Positions 8,506-17,320 of a stretch of DNA of 64,000 nucleotides are shown here, in pieces. The stretch comes from Thermincola carboxydiphila (lineage in GTDB: Bacteria; Bacillota; Thermincolia; Thermincolales; UBA2595), in the NCBI GenBank assembly GCA_016841045.1, contig JAENZX010000018.1, forward strand, positions 1 through 64,000. Reading direction: 5' to 3'. The notes beneath the pieces are model-generated. The model had not been told where the DNA came from, searched no databases, and worked only from the letters and a program-made list of their open reading frames with translations. Both the position numbers and the translations under genes were made by a program. Numbering within the stretch: position 1 is the stretch's first letter; every line of letters begins with the position of its first letter.

Positions 8506-11127
8506 TTATACATAATCGTTATTGCCAAAAATATTAATAAATACCGGGATAAGGTCCGGGTCAAATTGGTACCCGGCTTTTCGTTGTAATTCTTCTATAG
8601 CTTCTTCATGCCGCATCGCCTTTCTGTAAGGGCGATCATTTGTCATAGCATCATATGTATCGGCGATTGCCAAAATCCGGCACTCCAACGGAATACTTTC
8701 CCCTCTGATTCCAAGTGGATATCCTTCACCGTTCCACCATTCGTGGTGCTTAAGAATCCAGTCAGCGATGGGAACCAGGTCTGGAGCAGATTGTGCAATC
8801 CGATGGCCTATCTCACAATGTCGCTGCATCTCAATAAATTCCGCACTAGTTAATGGGGCTGGTTTAAGAAGTATTCGGTCCGGTACACCTACTTTTCCGA
8901 TGTCATGGAATTGAGCAAGTAAACGGAGGTCCACCAGATTCCGATCTGAAATTCCTATTGCTCTGCCCATTGCAAATACCAGCTTTTGAAGGCGTTCTGC
9001 ATGGCCCTCTGTAATAAAATCTCTCGCCTCCAAAGCCTTCATTAAAGCCTGTACCAGTGCACTGCGAGTACTTTGGGTACGGTGTAGTTTCTCTCTATAC
9101 ATGTTATTATCGGCTTCTTTAAATATATCACTAATCGTCCTATCCATTGTACAACTAACAGCAAACCCCACAGACAAACTTAGCGGAAGCTCCGGGTTTT
9201 TCGCGTTGTATTCTGCAACAACTTTTTTAATTCTATTACAAGAATGTGTTACTACTGAAAACTTGCAATTTTGTAAGATTACTGCAAACTCGTCTCCCCC
9301 AATTCTATAGACTTCATCCTCTTCTCGAAAGCTTCTTCTAATGGTTGTCGCAGCAAGCTTAAGCAATTCATCACCCACACTATGTCCAAGGGTATCATTG
9401 ACAAATTTTAGCCCATCCACATCACAAACCACAATCCCGACTTGTTTTTTGGGGTCACTTTCAATTAGGTGCAGTTTTTCTTCAAAATGGGCACGGTTAA
9501 ATAAACCGGTAAGAGAGTCATGCAAGCCCTGGAATGTTAACTTCTCCTCAATTTTTTTGCGTTCAGTGATATCTTCGCCAATACTGGCAAAACCCACGAC
9601 CTCACCCGAATGATTGAATAATATTGTATTATTCCAGTTAACTAAGTGAGACTCTCCGTTCTTTGTCTGAATAAAATTAGTTAGAGGAAAACACGGCTCA
9701 CTTCGGTCAAGCATCTTATTAAGCCATTGTCTGATTTCGTTACGTGATTCGGCAGGTATAAAAAGATTAAAGAAATCCTGCCCGATAACCTCACTCCTTT
9801 GAAACCCCGTCAACTCCAGCATAAAGTCATTACAAAAACTAATACAGCCTTCTCTATCAATCATCATTGTGAGGAGTTGTACATTCTCTAGCATCAGCCT
9901 GAATCTTCGTTCGGACTCTAGTAAAGCTTTTTTATTTGCCTGAAGTTTTTTGTAGTTATGCCTTAATTTGGCCTCAGTGAGTTCAAGTTCTTTATAACTT
10001 CTTTTTAGGTCTTCCTGAATTCCTATTCTTTCCTTAATTTCTTCCTCTAAATTGGTGTTAGCAGATTTAAGTTGCTTAAAATTCTTTTTAAGAGCCCCCA
10101 CCATATCTTGAAAATTTCTCGTTAAAGACTCTACCTCTGCTACCGGACTTTCTATCCAACTATGCTCCTTATTATCGTCTAATCCGTCTGTCACTTCCGT
10201 TGTTATTCTTGCCAATCGTGACAAGGGAACAACCAGCCACCGACTAAACAATAATGCCATAATAATTCCAAAAAACAGAGTAATACAAATAAAGATTGTT
10301 GGTAGGGAACGAAGTTGATTTGTAATATATGAAACTGGAATCGTAACCCCCAAAGACCAATTAACCCCTGGTACCGGGGCATAAGCCATGTATTTATTCT
10401 CACCAAGAAAATAATACCTGGTAAATCCGCTCTCCTTCTTAATCATCCTCCAAACAGCAGCCTTTAAATCTGGTGGCGAACTCTTTTCGTTAAGAAGGTT
10501 TTTCATAATAACATCCTTATTGGGATGAGAAATGACCACTCCATTCTCATTCACCATAAAAGCATAGCCGCTATTGCCAATCTTATGTGATATCACTTTT
10601 TGATTAAGTTCTTTTAGCTTAACATTACCACCCAGAAGACCAACAACCCGGCCCTCCCTTTTAATGGGAGCTGCTACTACAATTATTAGATTACCGCTTC
10701 CCCTGGAAATCAGAGGATCTGAAATAACAGTTTCGCCGGTAGCCATTACCCTATTAAAATAACCCCTGTCTAAAACACTTCCAGTCTGGCCTGAATTTAA
10801 ATAATATTTTCCGGCATTATCTGCGACAAAAAACTGCTCATATACTTTATTCCTCTTTACCTCTGAAGTCATATACGCAATAATATTTTCTTTGTTTCCG
10901 AACTTAATCAACCCCGTATTTGCCATTAGCTCCATTTCGCTCTTACGGGTATTGAGCCACTGGCCAACTTCTGCGCCGGAGGATAACGTTAAGGAAGAGA
11001 TTGAGCGTTCTAGATCTAATGTCAGAAGCTTCTTGGTTTCATTATAGGTCAGCAAAGATATGCCTCCAAGGCCAAATATCAATGTAGTAACCAAAAGAAC
11101 GGTGACATTAATCCTAAACCCTCTCAT
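8506..11127 (-). CDS. Cache-HAMP-PAS-GGDEF-HD-GYP membrane protein (c-di-GMP synthesis and breakdown)
   Basis: An 873-residue sensor. Order: membrane helix (about 8-28), extracellular double-Cache domain (35-270), second helix (about 275-298), HAMP, coiled coil, PAS (about 405-520), GGDEF (about 530-690) and HD-GYP (about 700-865). The diguanylate cyclase has an intact GGDEF and an upstream RxxD product-inhibition site (REED). The phosphodiesterase has HDIGK, HHEWWNGEGYP and the DTYDAMT stretch. Both activities therefore look intact in one chain, under control of an outside ligand and a PAS input. The ATG at 11127 follows AGGAG; a longer frame to 11193 has no ribosome site. Confidence 0.92.
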   Translation of the reverse strand: MRGFRINVTVLLVTTLIFGLGGISLLTYNETKKLLTLDLERSISSLTLSSGAEVGQWLNTRKSEMELMANTGLIKFGNKENIIAYMTSEVKRNKVYEQFFVADNAGKYYLNSGQTGSVLDRGYFNRVMATGETVISDPLISRGSGNLIIVVAAPIKREGRVVGLLGGNVKLKELNQKVISHKIGNSGYAFMVNENGVVISHPNKDVIMKNLLNEKSSPPDLKAAVWRMIKKESGFTRYYFLGENKYMAYAPVPGVNWSLGVTIPVSYITNQLRSLPTIFICITLFFGIIMALLFSRWLVVPLSRLARITTEVTDGLDDNKEHSWIESPVAEVESLTRNFQDMVGALKKNFKQLKSANTNLEEEIKERIGIQEDLKRSYKELELTEAKLRHNYKKLQANKKALLESERRFRLMLENVQLLTMMIDREGCISFCNDFMLELTGFQRSEVIGQDFFNLFIPAESRNEIRQWLNKMLDRSEPCFPLTNFIQTKNGESHLVNWNNTILFNHSGEVVGFASIGEDITERKKIEEKLTFQGLHDSLTGLFNRAHFEEKLHLIESDPKKQVGIVVCDVDGLKFVNDTLGHSVGDELLKLAATTIRRSFREEDEVYRIGGDEFAVILQNCKFSVVTHSCNRIKKVVAEYNAKNPELPLSLSVGFAVSCTMDRTISDIFKEADNNMYREKLHRTQSTRSALVQALMKALEARDFITEGHAERLQKLVFAMGRAIGISDRNLVDLRLLAQFHDIGKVGVPDRILLKPAPLTSAEFIEMQRHCEIGHRIAQSAPDLVPIADWILKHHEWWNGEGYPLGIRGESIPLECRILAIADTYDAMTNDRPYRKAMRHEEAIEELQRKAGYQFDPDLIPVFINIFGNNDYV

Positions 11128-11358
11128 CTCGTTCTCCTTTTCACAAAACGATATTATCTTTTTGTTTCGACATATATTGACATATTCCTTCATTAATAAT
11201 CATCATGTTAATTTATGGACATCTTCTATGTCCCACTCGATTATGACCACCAAGCAGTCCGGGACACGCCAGGCAAAGCAAAAGGGAAGCCGCCCCAAGT
11301 GAACCTACAAAGGCTCTCAAAGGCTTCTTCCCCTAATAGATAATTGGTTAACCATTTT

Positions 11359-11793
11359 TTATTTAACCGCCGTTTGCTCTTCCAACTTTATGATAGCATC
11401 TTTTATTGCAGCCGGTACATTTGTTTTCTGTGATTTGTTAAAGTCATACATAACCAGAACACTTTCTCCGGTGGCAGCAGCGCCTAACTTTTCACTAACT
11501 ATTAGGTACTCCATAATTATACTAGTCGTACCTATAGACTTCACTTTAGTGCCAACGACCAGATTGTCCGGGTATGTCAATGACTGCAGATAATTACATT
11601 TTGATTCAGCCATTACAGGTGCTATTCCAGCATCTATTTTCATTTCAAACATACCAATTTTATCATAATATTCGGACAGAGCCTTTTGAAAATAACTAAA
11701 GTAATTCACATTATTTACGTGATAGAAAGCATCCATCTCTCCCCATGCTACCGGAAACCTGACCCGAATTGGAAACTCATTGATTTTTTTCAA
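11359..11793 (-). CDS. Acyl-CoA thioesterase, 4HBT hot-dog fold
   Basis: Hydrolyses acyl-CoA thioesters. The motif WGEMDAFYHVNNVNY near the N-terminus matches the catalytic Asp region of the 4-hydroxybenzoyl-CoA thioesterase/YbgC group (consensus D..GH.NN..Y, here with Tyr-His). The length (about 144 residues) is normal for a hot-dog fold. The start is taken as TTG at 11793, 8 bases after GGAGG; an earlier TTG at 11808 overlaps that ribosome site. It probably shares a transcript with the transporter gene upstream. The substrate is unknown. Confidence 0.85.
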   Translation of the reverse strand: MKKINEFPIRVRFPVAWGEMDAFYHVNNVNYFSYFQKALSEYYDKIGMFEMKIDAGIAPVMAESKCNYLQSLTYPDNLVVGTKVKSIGTTSIIMEYLIVSEKLGAAATGESVLVMYDFNKSQKTNVPAAIKDAIIKLEEQTAVK

Positions 11794-11832
11794 ATCCTTC
11801 TCCTCCAAAGTTGCTTTTTAATCCGGTGTTCT

Positions 11833-12264
11833 CTATTTGAAAAACATATATATACCCACAATCATAAACCCGACAGCTCCCAATCTCATAATATCAATAG
11901 GTATATGCCTGGTGCCCAGGATGCCATAATGATCAGCAATCATGGCGAAGCACAACTGGCTTACTATAATAATGCTGGATGTCAATGTAATACCCATTTT
12001 TGTAACAACAAAAGTGCTTCCCATAACAATGATGACTCCCAAAAGCCCGCCCATAAACGCATACCAATCGGCGTTTTTCAGTACTGTGAAACTCTGACGG
12101 CTAAATATAAGGTATATAGTCAACACGGCAAGGGAAGCAACCATGTTAACTACCAGGGTAGTCAGCGGCAGGTCGGCTGATTTGTTTAAATTGCTATTAA
12201 CAAGAACCTGCAATCCTCCAGATACTCCGACGGCTATAGCAATGGCTATGTAAAATAGTAACAT
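11833..12264 (-). CDS. DMT-superfamily transporter, YdcZ/DUF606 family
   Basis: A 143-residue membrane protein with five hydrophobic helices. The N-terminal GGLQVLVNSNLNKS and the central GGLLGVIIVMGSTFV are typical of the YdcZ (DUF606) half-transporters, which are thought to act as dimers. The substrate is unknown. The ATG follows GGAAGGGTG. It sits between the ABC exporter genes and the thioesterase gene on the same strand. Confidence 0.8.
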   Translation of the reverse strand: MLLFYIAIAIAVGVSGGLQVLVNSNLNKSADLPLTTLVVNMVASLAVLTIYLIFSRQSFTVLKNADWYAFMGGLLGVIIVMGSTFVVTKMGITLTSSIIIVSQLCFAMIADHYGILGTRHIPIDIMRLGAVGFMIVGIYMFFK

Positions 12265-12297
12265 GTTCTCACCCTTCCATAAATAATACCTAGATAA

Positions 12298-13119
12298 CTA
12301 ACTTCCTGTACCCCTGTATCTTTTAACTCCTATTGTCCAAACGCGGTATCCGATGACGAAGGTTATTATGCCTATGAAGGGGGTTAGTAGAGCATAGTTA
12401 AGATATTCATACCTATGCATTATCAGGGTGGCTGGGTAGAAGCCAACAAAAGCAAAGGGTAACACCCATGTTAGTAAAAATCTTGTTAACCCCCGATAAA
12501 TAGTCATTGGATACCTTCCATAATGCGAAAGGTTATAGACCATGGGCATAAGTCCAATGTTCCCCTCTGTCCAAAAGCCAAGGCTGGCCAAGAATGTGTA
12601 AACTCCGGCATATATTAGGGCAGCGCCAACCACGAGTCCGACCGCTATTGGAATATCCCACCACTCAGGACTTATACCAAGAGAGGTTCCAGCATAATAC
12701 ATGAGAGCAAAACCTGTCAGTGAACCCATCAGAAGTTCCGGTTTCATGGTTTCAATCACTACCTGGAACCAAGTATTCATTGGCCTGATCAGAATCCGGT
12801 CAAACTCGCCCTGAAGGACATATTTTTCCGGAACATCAAACAGGTGATTGAGAAACCCTCCGTATATTCCAAAAGGAACCAGAAAAAAACCGTAGATAAA
12901 AATTATCTCATCCCGCGACCATCCTTGTATTTGCGGAACCTTGGCAAATACCACGGCGATAAAAATAAGATTTATCGACTGTTGAAAAAGTTCAGAGAAA
13001 ACATTTGCCATAAAGTCGGCCCTGTATGCCATCTGGGTTTTCATATATTGTGCAAGATAGTGTGAAAATATCATAAAATATCTGACTGCTTTTTTTCTGA
13101 AACTGCTGCTTGCCTTCAT
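12298..13119 (-). CDS. ABC-2-type exporter permease (second subunit)
   Basis: A 273-residue protein with about six membrane helices, of the uncharacterised ABC-2 permease group COG3694. The polar stretch EKYVLQGEFDRILIRPMNTWF, cut by a loop, is typical of that group. It follows its partner permease by 4 bases and ends a three-gene operon of ATPase and two permeases. The substrate is unknown; related systems are linked to export of drugs or glycoconjugates. Confidence 0.85.
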   Translation of the reverse strand: MKASSSFRKKAVRYFMIFSHYLAQYMKTQMAYRADFMANVFSELFQQSINLIFIAVVFAKVPQIQGWSRDEIIFIYGFFLVPFGIYGGFLNHLFDVPEKYVLQGEFDRILIRPMNTWFQVVIETMKPELLMGSLTGFALMYYAGTSLGISPEWWDIPIAVGLVVGAALIYAGVYTFLASLGFWTEGNIGLMPMVYNLSHYGRYPMTIYRGLTRFLLTWVLPFAFVGFYPATLIMHRYEYLNYALLTPFIGIITFVIGYRVWTIGVKRYRGTGS

Positions 13120-13123
13120 CTGC

Positions 13124-13966
13124 CTATCCCCCCTGGATGACTACGTGTTTTACGGCAAACCTCCAGACCAATGAACATGCTATCCACAGAACGATTATCC
13201 AGAATGCCTGTAAGGCGATTATATTAAGCGCCCCGGCCTTTGTGGCCTTTCCCAGATAAATCATGTTAGGCAGGTAACTCACCGCCTGAAATGGGAATAA
13301 TTTGATAATATCTATGGCCCATTGGGGATAGAAGGTAATTGGTATCAACAAACCTGAAAACAGGTCCATAACAATCCTTTTGGCTTTATAAATCCCAGTT
13401 GTACTCTTGGTAAAGAAAACAACAAAACCGACCAGCATGCTAATCTGGGCATATATTGCAAAACTGCCAAGTATAGCAATAATGAACAAAACTGCTGATA
13501 ACACATCAGGTGGCAAACCGAAAGGACGGACAACAGAAAACATTAATCCCGCTGGAAAAGCAAAAAAAAGCATTCTAAAGATAGCCTCACCAAAGGCACG
13601 GGCATACTTAACCATCTGATAGCTGTAAGGCCGAATCAGTTCAAGAGCTATCTTGCCTTCAACGATTTCCAAAGCAATACGACGGTCAAGATTACTAAAG
13701 TAAAAAGACCGTGCCACCCATGCTACGATAACATATGTTATCATTTCTTCTCTGTTTAGACCTCCGATAACTTTACCACCGGCATAGATAGCGTCCCAAA
13801 GAAAATAATATGCGCCAATCTGGATGGAATAGTTAAATATCCCTGTAAAATACGTGGATCTATAGGCGAGGTTGTTGACAAATTCCATCCTGACAAGCTC
13901 CAGATAAAGAATTATACGGTTTAACAGCCTCCCGCCCATGTCAACAGCTCCGATTGTTCTAGGCAA
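13124..13966 (-). CDS. ABC-2-type exporter permease (first subunit)
   Basis: Six predicted membrane helices, with the VEGKIALELIRPYSYQMVKY loop seen in COG4587 permeases. The likely start is TTG at 13966, 6 bases after GGGAGGGG and overlapping the ATPase stop codon by 8 bases, which suggests translational coupling. A longer frame to 14008 would run further into the ATPase gene without a ribosome site. Confidence 0.85.
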   Translation of the reverse strand: MPRTIGAVDMGGRLLNRIILYLELVRMEFVNNLAYRSTYFTGIFNYSIQIGAYYFLWDAIYAGGKVIGGLNREEMITYVIVAWVARSFYFSNLDRRIALEIVEGKIALELIRPYSYQMVKYARAFGEAIFRMLFFAFPAGLMFSVVRPFGLPPDVLSAVLFIIAILGSFAIYAQISMLVGFVVFFTKSTTGIYKAKRIVMDLFSGLLIPITFYPQWAIDIIKLFPFQAVSYLPNMIYLGKATKAGALNIIALQAFWIIVLWIACSLVWRFAVKHVVIQGG

Positions 13967-14795
13967 GGCGAACCCCTCCCGCATTTTCTTTGAGCTCCGG
14001 AATATCACCCTGGTAAATCCTCTTTATAATATCCTCAAGTTTGTCATGCCCCCACCTACGGTACAGGTCTTCAACCTGTCCGTCATAGAGCATAATACCC
14101 TTATCAATTATGGCAACCCTTGAACAAAGTGCTTCAATATCTCCCAAGTCGTGGGTAGTTAGAATAATAGTAGTTTTATTCTCTTTGTTTATTTCCTTTA
14201 AAAAATCCCTAATCCGTGCTTTTGCCAGAACATCAAGCCCTATTGTTGGTTCATCAAGAAATAATATCTGTGGATTATGAAGAAGGGCAGCGACAAGGTC
14301 ACACCTCATCCGCTGCCCAAGACTTAGCTTTCGGACGGGAAGATGGAGGAAATTATCAAGGTCAAGTAAATAGTTAAATTTTTTTAATCTTAGCTCAAAG
14401 TCTTCTTTTGGAACATTATAAATACGCCTCAAAAGCTTAAAAGACTCAATAACAGCTATATCCCACCATAACTGGCTTCGCTGCCCAAAGACAACACCAA
14501 TACCCATGGTGTAAGCTTCACGTTCTTTATAAGGAACAAAACCATTTACAAAAACTGTACCGGAAGTAGGAACGAGAATTCCGGTAAGCATTTTTATAGT
14601 TGTTGACTTACCTGCTCCGTTTGCACCGATATACCCAACCATCTCTCCCTTTTCAACTGTAAAGTCGATTCCATTAACAGCCTTAAGGGTTTTGTAATCG
14701 CGAACAAACAAATCCCGGAACGCCCCTAAAACACCCTCTCTCCGGCGAAATAGCCTGAATTCTTTTGTAAGCCCCTTGGCTTCTATTAAAGCCAT
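13959..14795 (-). CDS. ABC transporter ATP-binding protein (exporter type)
   Basis: Powers the two permeases downstream. Walker A GANGAGKST lies at about residues 57-65, the ABC signature LSLGQRM at about 157, Walker B ILFLDEP after it, and the H-loop in ILTTHDLGD. The 278-residue length and the FGQRSQLWWD Q-loop region fit COG4586, the usual partner of COG4587/COG3694 permeases. A strong GGAGG precedes the ATG. Confidence 0.93.
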   Translation of the reverse strand: MALIEAKGLTKEFRLFRRREGVLGAFRDLFVRDYKTLKAVNGIDFTVEKGEMVGYIGANGAGKSTTIKMLTGILVPTSGTVFVNGFVPYKEREAYTMGIGVVFGQRSQLWWDIAVIESFKLLRRIYNVPKEDFELRLKKFNYLLDLDNFLHLPVRKLSLGQRMRCDLVAALLHNPQILFLDEPTIGLDVLAKARIRDFLKEINKENKTTIILTTHDLGDIEALCSRVAIIDKGIMLYDGQVEDLYRRWGHDKLEDIIKRIYQGDIPELKENAGGVRLA

Positions 14796-14881
14796 ATTAC
14801 AACCTCCGTGTATTAATACCAGCAGGTCTTTTACTTAAACACCGGGAGTTTAAAATCCTTCTTTTGCCATAGAAATGGCTA

Positions 14882-15463
14882 TTATAGTTTTTCACAAATA
14901 CTTTTTACCCTTTCAAGCATTCCCTTTCTTTCTTCATCACTTACAGTAGGTACGGCATACAGGTTTTCATAGATGACGTCCTGAATTCCGCTGAATCCCA
15001 GACTTCCCTTGATCATACACGTATTTATTGAATCAAGTACCCCGTTTTCTCTCATATTGTCTTCATTTGAACCAGAAGTTGTTATAACTATAGCCCTTTT
15101 TCCTTTAAGCAGCCCTTCAACAGTACCTTCTTTAGTTTGTTGATATGCAAATCCATGACTAAAAACCTTGTCAAACCAACCTTTCAATATTGCCGGCCGT
15201 TCAAACCACCAGATAGGATAGATGAACACAAGTACATCAGCCCATCTTACTTCTGCCTGTTCCGCCGCAATATCATCAGGGACAGACCCGGAATACAGTT
15301 TGGCAAGGTCACCTGAGGTAAGTATCGGGTTCCAACCCAATTTATGCAAATCCCTTACTTTAACCTCATGCCCTCTTCCCGACATAGTGTCCTTAATTGT
15401 ATTAAGCACAGCACCATTAAAACTATCAGGATTTGGATGAGAGAAAACTGTTAATATTTTCAT
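14882..15463 (-). CDS. NAD(P)H quinone oxidoreductase, flavodoxin-like fold
   Basis: An FMN or FAD reductase of the NQO1/KefF type. SHPNPDSFNG at the N-terminus is the phosphate-binding loop, and YPIWWFERPAILKGWFDKV is the diagnostic central motif for the flavin and substrate pocket. It is a two-electron quinone or nitro reductase by family. The ATG at 15463 (MKILTVFSHP) is preferred: the upstream ATG at 15475 abuts the GGAG site. It is a single gene. Confidence 0.85.
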   Translation of the reverse strand: MKILTVFSHPNPDSFNGAVLNTIKDTMSGRGHEVKVRDLHKLGWNPILTSGDLAKLYSGSVPDDIAAEQAEVRWADVLVFIYPIWWFERPAILKGWFDKVFSHGFAYQQTKEGTVEGLLKGKRAIVITTSGSNEDNMRENGVLDSINTCMIKGSLGFSGIQDVIYENLYAVPTVSDEERKGMLERVKSICEKL

Positions 15464-15660
15464 ATATATACTCATCTCCTTGTTTAAATTACTATTATCT
15501 TGAGCTAAAAAGAGTTGTTGTATTCAATCATCCTGTTGATATCATTAAAAAATTTTATGTGCCAAAAATTTTTTAATATATCTAAAAGAAATATTTAATG
15601 AAGGAGTTTATTAAACAATTGTCAAATATTATCATTTAAGGAAAAAGAGGAGGGTTATTT

Positions 15661-15861
15661 ATGAATAAATGCGAACTCTTCGAAAAATGTGGTTTCTTTT
15701 CCAGGTATAGAAAAACTTCCAATGTGGCTTGCAGAGGTTTTATTGCCTTATATTGCAAAGGACCAAAACTTAATGAGTGTAAAAGAAAAGAATATATGCA
15801 ACAGCATGGTCAGCCTCCCGAGGACAACATGCTTCCCAACGGTTATTTGACAAGTAAATAA
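15661..15861 (+). CDS. Small Cys-rich protein (66 aa)
   Basis: A basic protein with five cysteines (CELFEKC near the N-terminus, then single Cys at about 24, 32 and 40) and no signal peptide. Their spacing suggests metal binding. The family is not recognised. A strong GAGGAGGG lies upstream of the ATG. It converges on another tiny Cys-rich gene, with a shared terminator between them. Confidence 0.7.
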   Translation: MNKCELFEKCGFFSRYRKTSNVACRGFIALYCKGPKLNECKRKEYMQQHGQPPEDNMLPNGYLTSK

Positions 15862-15915
15862 TAATAGCAACGTCGGTCCTTCAATGTCAAGAACTGGTCT
15901 GTTTTACAAATACTT

Positions 15916-15950
15916 AAGGGGATTGTCTAAATTTTTTAGACAATCCCCTT
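15916..15950. terminator. Bidirectional terminator
   Basis: Perfect 15-base arms (AAGGGGATTGTCTAA and its complement) around a 5-base loop, between two small convergent genes. The minus-strand gene's stop codon directly abuts it. Confidence 0.9.
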
Positions 15951-16112
15951 TTAGTCATTTTTCTTAATTCGCTTTTGCTTTGATTTCTGACTTGTGGCTT
16001 TAAAACTAATTTCCATTTGAACAGGAGCCCGGCTGTATTTTTTACACTCCACAACTTTGACCGCCTCCGTCTGTTTACAATTCCTGCGGCAATCCCTACA
16101 GAGTTTATTCAT
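15951..16112 (-). CDS. Tiny basic Cys-rich protein (53 aa)
   Basis: Reads MNKLCRDCRRNCKQTEAV and onward to a Lys-rich tail ending KKND. Four cysteines sit in the first 23 residues (C-x2-C-x3-C, then one more), as in a small zinc-binding protein. A GGGAGAAAGG site precedes the ATG. The DUF3006 gene lies 42 bases upstream on the same strand, so they may be cotranscribed. The family is unknown. Confidence 0.55.
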   Translation of the reverse strand: MNKLCRDCRRNCKQTEAVKVVECKKYSRAPVQMEISFKATSQKSKQKRIKKND

Positions 16113-16154
16113 AGCCTTTCTCCCATCCAGCTTAGTTAGTCACCTTATAAACCA

Positions 16155-16355
16155 TTACTCAACATCATCATATGAAATGGCAGCTGGTCTTTCCCTTCTT
16201 AACCTTATACTCTCTTTGTATAGCTGCACCTCAATTTTAACTTTATCCCCCTGCTGTGCATTTCCGGGCAGCAAAAACTTCGGGATTGTAAAAGAATCTT
16301 TTCCCCATTCTATAACAGCCCAGGGCCCTTCAATTTTTTCAATTAGCAGGTACAT
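16155..16355 (-). CDS. DUF3006-like small protein
   Basis: From the ATG at 16355 the protein is 66 residues. IEGPWAVIEWGKDSFTIPK followed by LLPGNAQQGDKVKI is the DUF3006 pattern, a small beta-barrel-like Firmicute family of unknown role. GGAG lies 10 bases before this ATG. A frame that extends to 16442 adds residues unlike the family and has no ribosome site. Confidence 0.75.
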   Translation of the reverse strand: MYLLIEKIEGPWAVIEWGKDSFTIPKFLLPGNAQQGDKVKIEVQLYKESIRLRRERPAAISYDDVE

Positions 16356-16524
16356 ATATTTATCACTCCAATAATGCCTAAATTCCAATCTCATTCTAGC
16401 ATATGCACTCTTATTTGTCATTAAAATAGTGTAGGATTTCAAGGCGCATACTTTGAAGAATTTTCTAAAATACTAGGTTTAGCTTTATTTTTTCCACAGA
16501 AATTTGAAAGGAGGAATATCTAGA

Positions 16525-16995
16525 ATGCTTAGAATGATACTACTTGCAGCCTTTTTGGTAATGATTGCAGGATGTACTCCAGCGAAAAAACCCGACCGCT
16601 CTCCGTATCCTGATGCCAGGTTTAACCCCTATTCCGTCAAAAACCCTGGTCCAACTACAGATGATAAGTACACTTTAAGCAAAAACCTGTCCACAGCTAT
16701 CACTAACATAAAAAACGTAAGAAGGGCGAGTGTGGCCGTCATTGGGACAACGTCTTATATTGGTCTTGAACTGGAACCAGGGCTCACAAAAAACCAAATC
16801 AGGGAAGTTAAAACAACAACAGCGGCAAAAGTCCGAACCATAGAACCACGTATTCGTACCATATGGGTGACCACAAAAACAAGTGCTGTCAAAAAAATTG
16901 ACAAGGTAAGATCAGACTTCCAAAAGGGCAAACCTTCTTCGGAGTATTCCAGGGAGTTAAGGGAAGTGTTGGACCAGAGTGAATTAGTGCGTTAG
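16525..16995 (+). CDS. YhcN/YlaJ-like sporulation lipoprotein
   Basis: A 156-residue lipoprotein. The signal peptide ends in the lipobox IAGC, giving a lipidated Cys at about residue 17. The domain after it (ITNIKNVRRASVAVIGTTSYIGLEL, interrupted by loops) matches the YhcN/YlaJ family, whose members sit in the inner spore membrane in Bacillus. The start is ATG at 16525 after AAGGAGG; an earlier TTG at 16504 overlaps that site. No partner gene is visible in the operon. Confidence 0.8.
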   Translation: MLRMILLAAFLVMIAGCTPAKKPDRSPYPDARFNPYSVKNPGPTTDDKYTLSKNLSTAITNIKNVRRASVAVIGTTSYIGLELEPGLTKNQIREVKTTTAAKVRTIEPRIRTIWVTTKTSAVKKIDKVRSDFQKGKPSSEYSRELREVLDQSELVR

Positions 16996-17036
16996 AGGGG
17001 CAAAAGTGGCAGCCTCAACTCGGGCGTATATCTGGA

Positions 17037-17198
17037 GAGACAAACCCTTACCCCAGGCTGGAGGGTATGGGATATTTCCTCCAGGGCGGCAACACCTCAG
17101 CCTGTTACCGGATCGCTTACGCTCTCCGACAGGCGGATGGCAGACTCGCCCTTCCGGAAAGATCCCATACCCTCTTTCGATATGCAGGTTTTGTCTGC
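17037..17198. repeat. Long inverted-repeat element, possible structured RNA
   Basis: Nested complementary segments fold about 160 bases into one long hairpin. The outer arms are 17039-17046 with 17187-17195. The main arms are 17061-17079 with 17156-17174 (18 of 19 positions match). The inner arms are 17100-17112 with 17125-17134 (GCCTGT and CGGA with TCCG and ACAGGC). It is more GC-rich than its surroundings. It lies between two converging genes and codes for nothing I can support. The family is unknown. Confidence 0.5.
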
Positions 17199-17320
17199 AA
17201 GCGGGTAGTATTCAGTGAGGGGCTGCTGCTTTTGCCGCTTGGGGACCCGGAAAGAAAAAAAGAAGAGGTGCCTGACGCAAACCCTTCTGCTTTATATTCA
17301 GGGAATAAGCTGCCGTGTCC

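Noticed and set aside
11284-11333. Hairpin with GGGAAGCC and GGCTTCTTCCCC arms as a terminator
   Set aside because: The arms pair imperfectly over a 30-base loop and no T run follows; not convincing as a terminator or RNA.
11686-12180. A 164-codon plus-strand frame
   Set aside because: It runs opposite the thioesterase and YdcZ genes, which have clear motifs and ribosome sites.
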